Assembly: GCA_016874895.1 (NCBI GenBank)
Contig: VGSX01000238.1
Span: 1-5,677 of the forward strand
Length of the DNA stretch: 5,677 nucleotides
Source of the DNA: Deltaproteobacteria bacterium
Lineage (GTDB): Bacteria > Desulfobacterota > Desulfobaccia > Desulfobaccales > Desulfobaccaceae
Direction: 5' to 3'
Shown: piece by piece, positions 5,203 through 5,677 of the stretch
How the letters are laid out: every line of letters begins with the position of its first letter
Numbering within the stretch: the stretch's first letter is position 1
Program-made: the position numbers and the translations under genes
Notes under the pieces: model-generated
What the model was told of the DNA's origin: nothing
Database searches by the model: none
Seen by the model: the letters and a program-made list of their open reading frames with translations, nothing else

Positions 5203-5275
5203 GAAGTGTTAACTGATTGATCTCAAAGATGATAACTTAGAAAAAGAACGAGACCGCCGGGCGGAGGAATTGGTC

Positions 5276-5314
5276 ATGCTTCCACCACCAAGCCCCTTAC
5301 TGCAGCCAGGATAA
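5276..5314 (+). CDS. Possible 12-residue proline-rich leader peptide
   Basis: An ATG stands seven bases behind a strong Shine-Dalgarno (GGAGGA, 5263-5268) and opens a 12-codon frame, MLPPPSPLLQPG, ending in TAA. Three consecutive prolines are a known ribosome-stalling context relieved by EF-P, so a regulatory upstream frame for the exonuclease gene 66 bases further on is conceivable. The same frame stays open upstream to 5213 without an ATG and reads as a hydrophilic, charged peptide, so it may instead be the end of a short or decayed gene with a non-ATG start. The strong ribosome site is the main support; no homologue is recognised. Confidence 0.3.
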   Translation: MLPPPSPLLQPG

Positions 5315-5380
5315 TGGGCTAAACGGGGGTGCTGCGGTCTTGCGTCATATCCTCAGGCTGGGAAAGGACAGGTTTCTGGC

Positions 5381-5677
5381 ATGATCCATCATTTGATCGC
5401 GGACATGAAAGAAGGCATGGAAATTCAACAGTATTTTATGGTGCGGGAGGTGGAGCCGGGGCATACCCGCAACGGCGAGCCGTATCTTACTTTGGTATTG
5501 GGCGACCGCAGCGGGTCACTTAAGAGCAAACTCTGGTCCAATGTCTTAAAGGATTTTCCGGGGCCATTCCGCGTGGGGGACTACGTCGCGGTGGTGGGGC
5601 AGCTCAGACCGTTTCGAGGCGAGTTGCAGCTTACGGTCCAGAAGATTTGGACCGTGCAGCAGATACGCCAGATTAAA
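5381..5677 (+). CDS. N-terminal OB-fold of a YhaM-type 3'-5' exoribonuclease / HD-domain protein (partial)
   Basis: The first 99 codons of a gene run off the right edge. The start MIHHLIADMKEGMEIQQYF matches the opening of YhaM/Cbf1-like proteins (typically ...IKDLKEGxxVxxFFLV), which use an N-terminal OB-fold to bind nucleic acid and a C-terminal HD domain to remove nucleotides from the 3' end of RNA or DNA. The OB-fold covers residues about 13-90: the NGEPYLTLVLGDRSGSLKSK strands, LWSN, the FRVGDYVAVVGQL strand and RGELQLTVQKI. The HD domain would lie beyond the window and is not seen, so the enzyme assignment rests on the OB-fold pattern; another OB-fold protein is possible. ATG 5381 is preferred over the in-frame ATG at 5405 because the IADMKEG stretch belongs to the family and AGGT lies seven bases upstream. 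It is transcribed divergently from the sigma gene. Confidence 0.7.
   Translation, partial: MIHHLIADMKEGMEIQQYFMVREVEPGHTRNGEPYLTLVLGDRSGSLKSKLWSNVLKDFPGPFRVGDYVAVVGQLRPFRGELQLTVQKIWTVQQIRQIK

Noticed and set aside
5329..5523. 64-codon plus-strand frame starting upstream of the YhaM-like gene
   Set aside because: It overlaps the OB-fold coding sequence in another frame, whose translation is clearly family-like, and has no ribosome site of its own.

Overview
This is a bacterial chromosomal segment of moderately high GC content, with AT-rich islands between the genes. The mix of a region-1.1-bearing primary-type sigma factor next to a DksA/TraR zinc-finger protein, a short GlgB, a HicBA pair and an OB-fold protein of the YhaM type would fit the Desulfobacterota (former Deltaproteobacteria) or a relative. 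That placement is inference from gene content and protein style, not a proven assignment.

Left part (1-890). The 3' end of an unidentified plus-strand gene stops at 166. It converges on a minus-strand hicB-hicA toxin-antitoxin operon (582 to 209) whose two genes overlap by 4 bases (ATGA). The toxin gene keeps its active-site histidine but has an apparent frameshift near its 3' end. About 300 bases without a gene follow. They hold two arrays of a degenerate 7-base unit (NNTCAGC) in opposite orientation, both bounded by the same 17-base sequence, and a perfect 14-base palindrome just downstream of glgB.

Centre (889-2859). glgB, on the minus strand, encodes a complete 656-residue glycogen branching enzyme with all four GH13 motifs. 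The 263 bases between glgB and the next gene carry two hairpin-forming sequences and an AT-rich patch that may hold the glgB promoter.

Right-centre (3123-4876). A sigma-70 gene and a dksA-like gene lie 56 bases apart on the minus strand and look like an operon. The sigma factor has regions 1.1 to 4, with unusual substitutions in regions 1.2 and 2.4. The DksA-like protein has both the DxxDxA tip and a four-cysteine zinc finger. Together they are transcription-initiation and stringent-response functions. glgB lies downstream in the same direction, so a regulatory link to carbon storage is possible but unproven.

Right edge (4877-5677). A 504-base divergent intergenic region separates the sigma gene from a plus-strand gene that runs off the window. 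That gene begins with the N-terminal OB-fold of a YhaM-type 3'-5' exoribonuclease. The intergenic region is the most interesting stretch. It holds a 91-base segment that can fold into a closed three-helix structure, a TATAAT box placed as if to start a plus-strand RNA at its first base, a TTGACA-bearing promoter candidate for the sigma gene, a G8 tract, and a 12-codon proline-rich open frame behind a strong Shine-Dalgarno sequence. I found no fully recognisable new system; the structured intergenic element is the best candidate for something undescribed.
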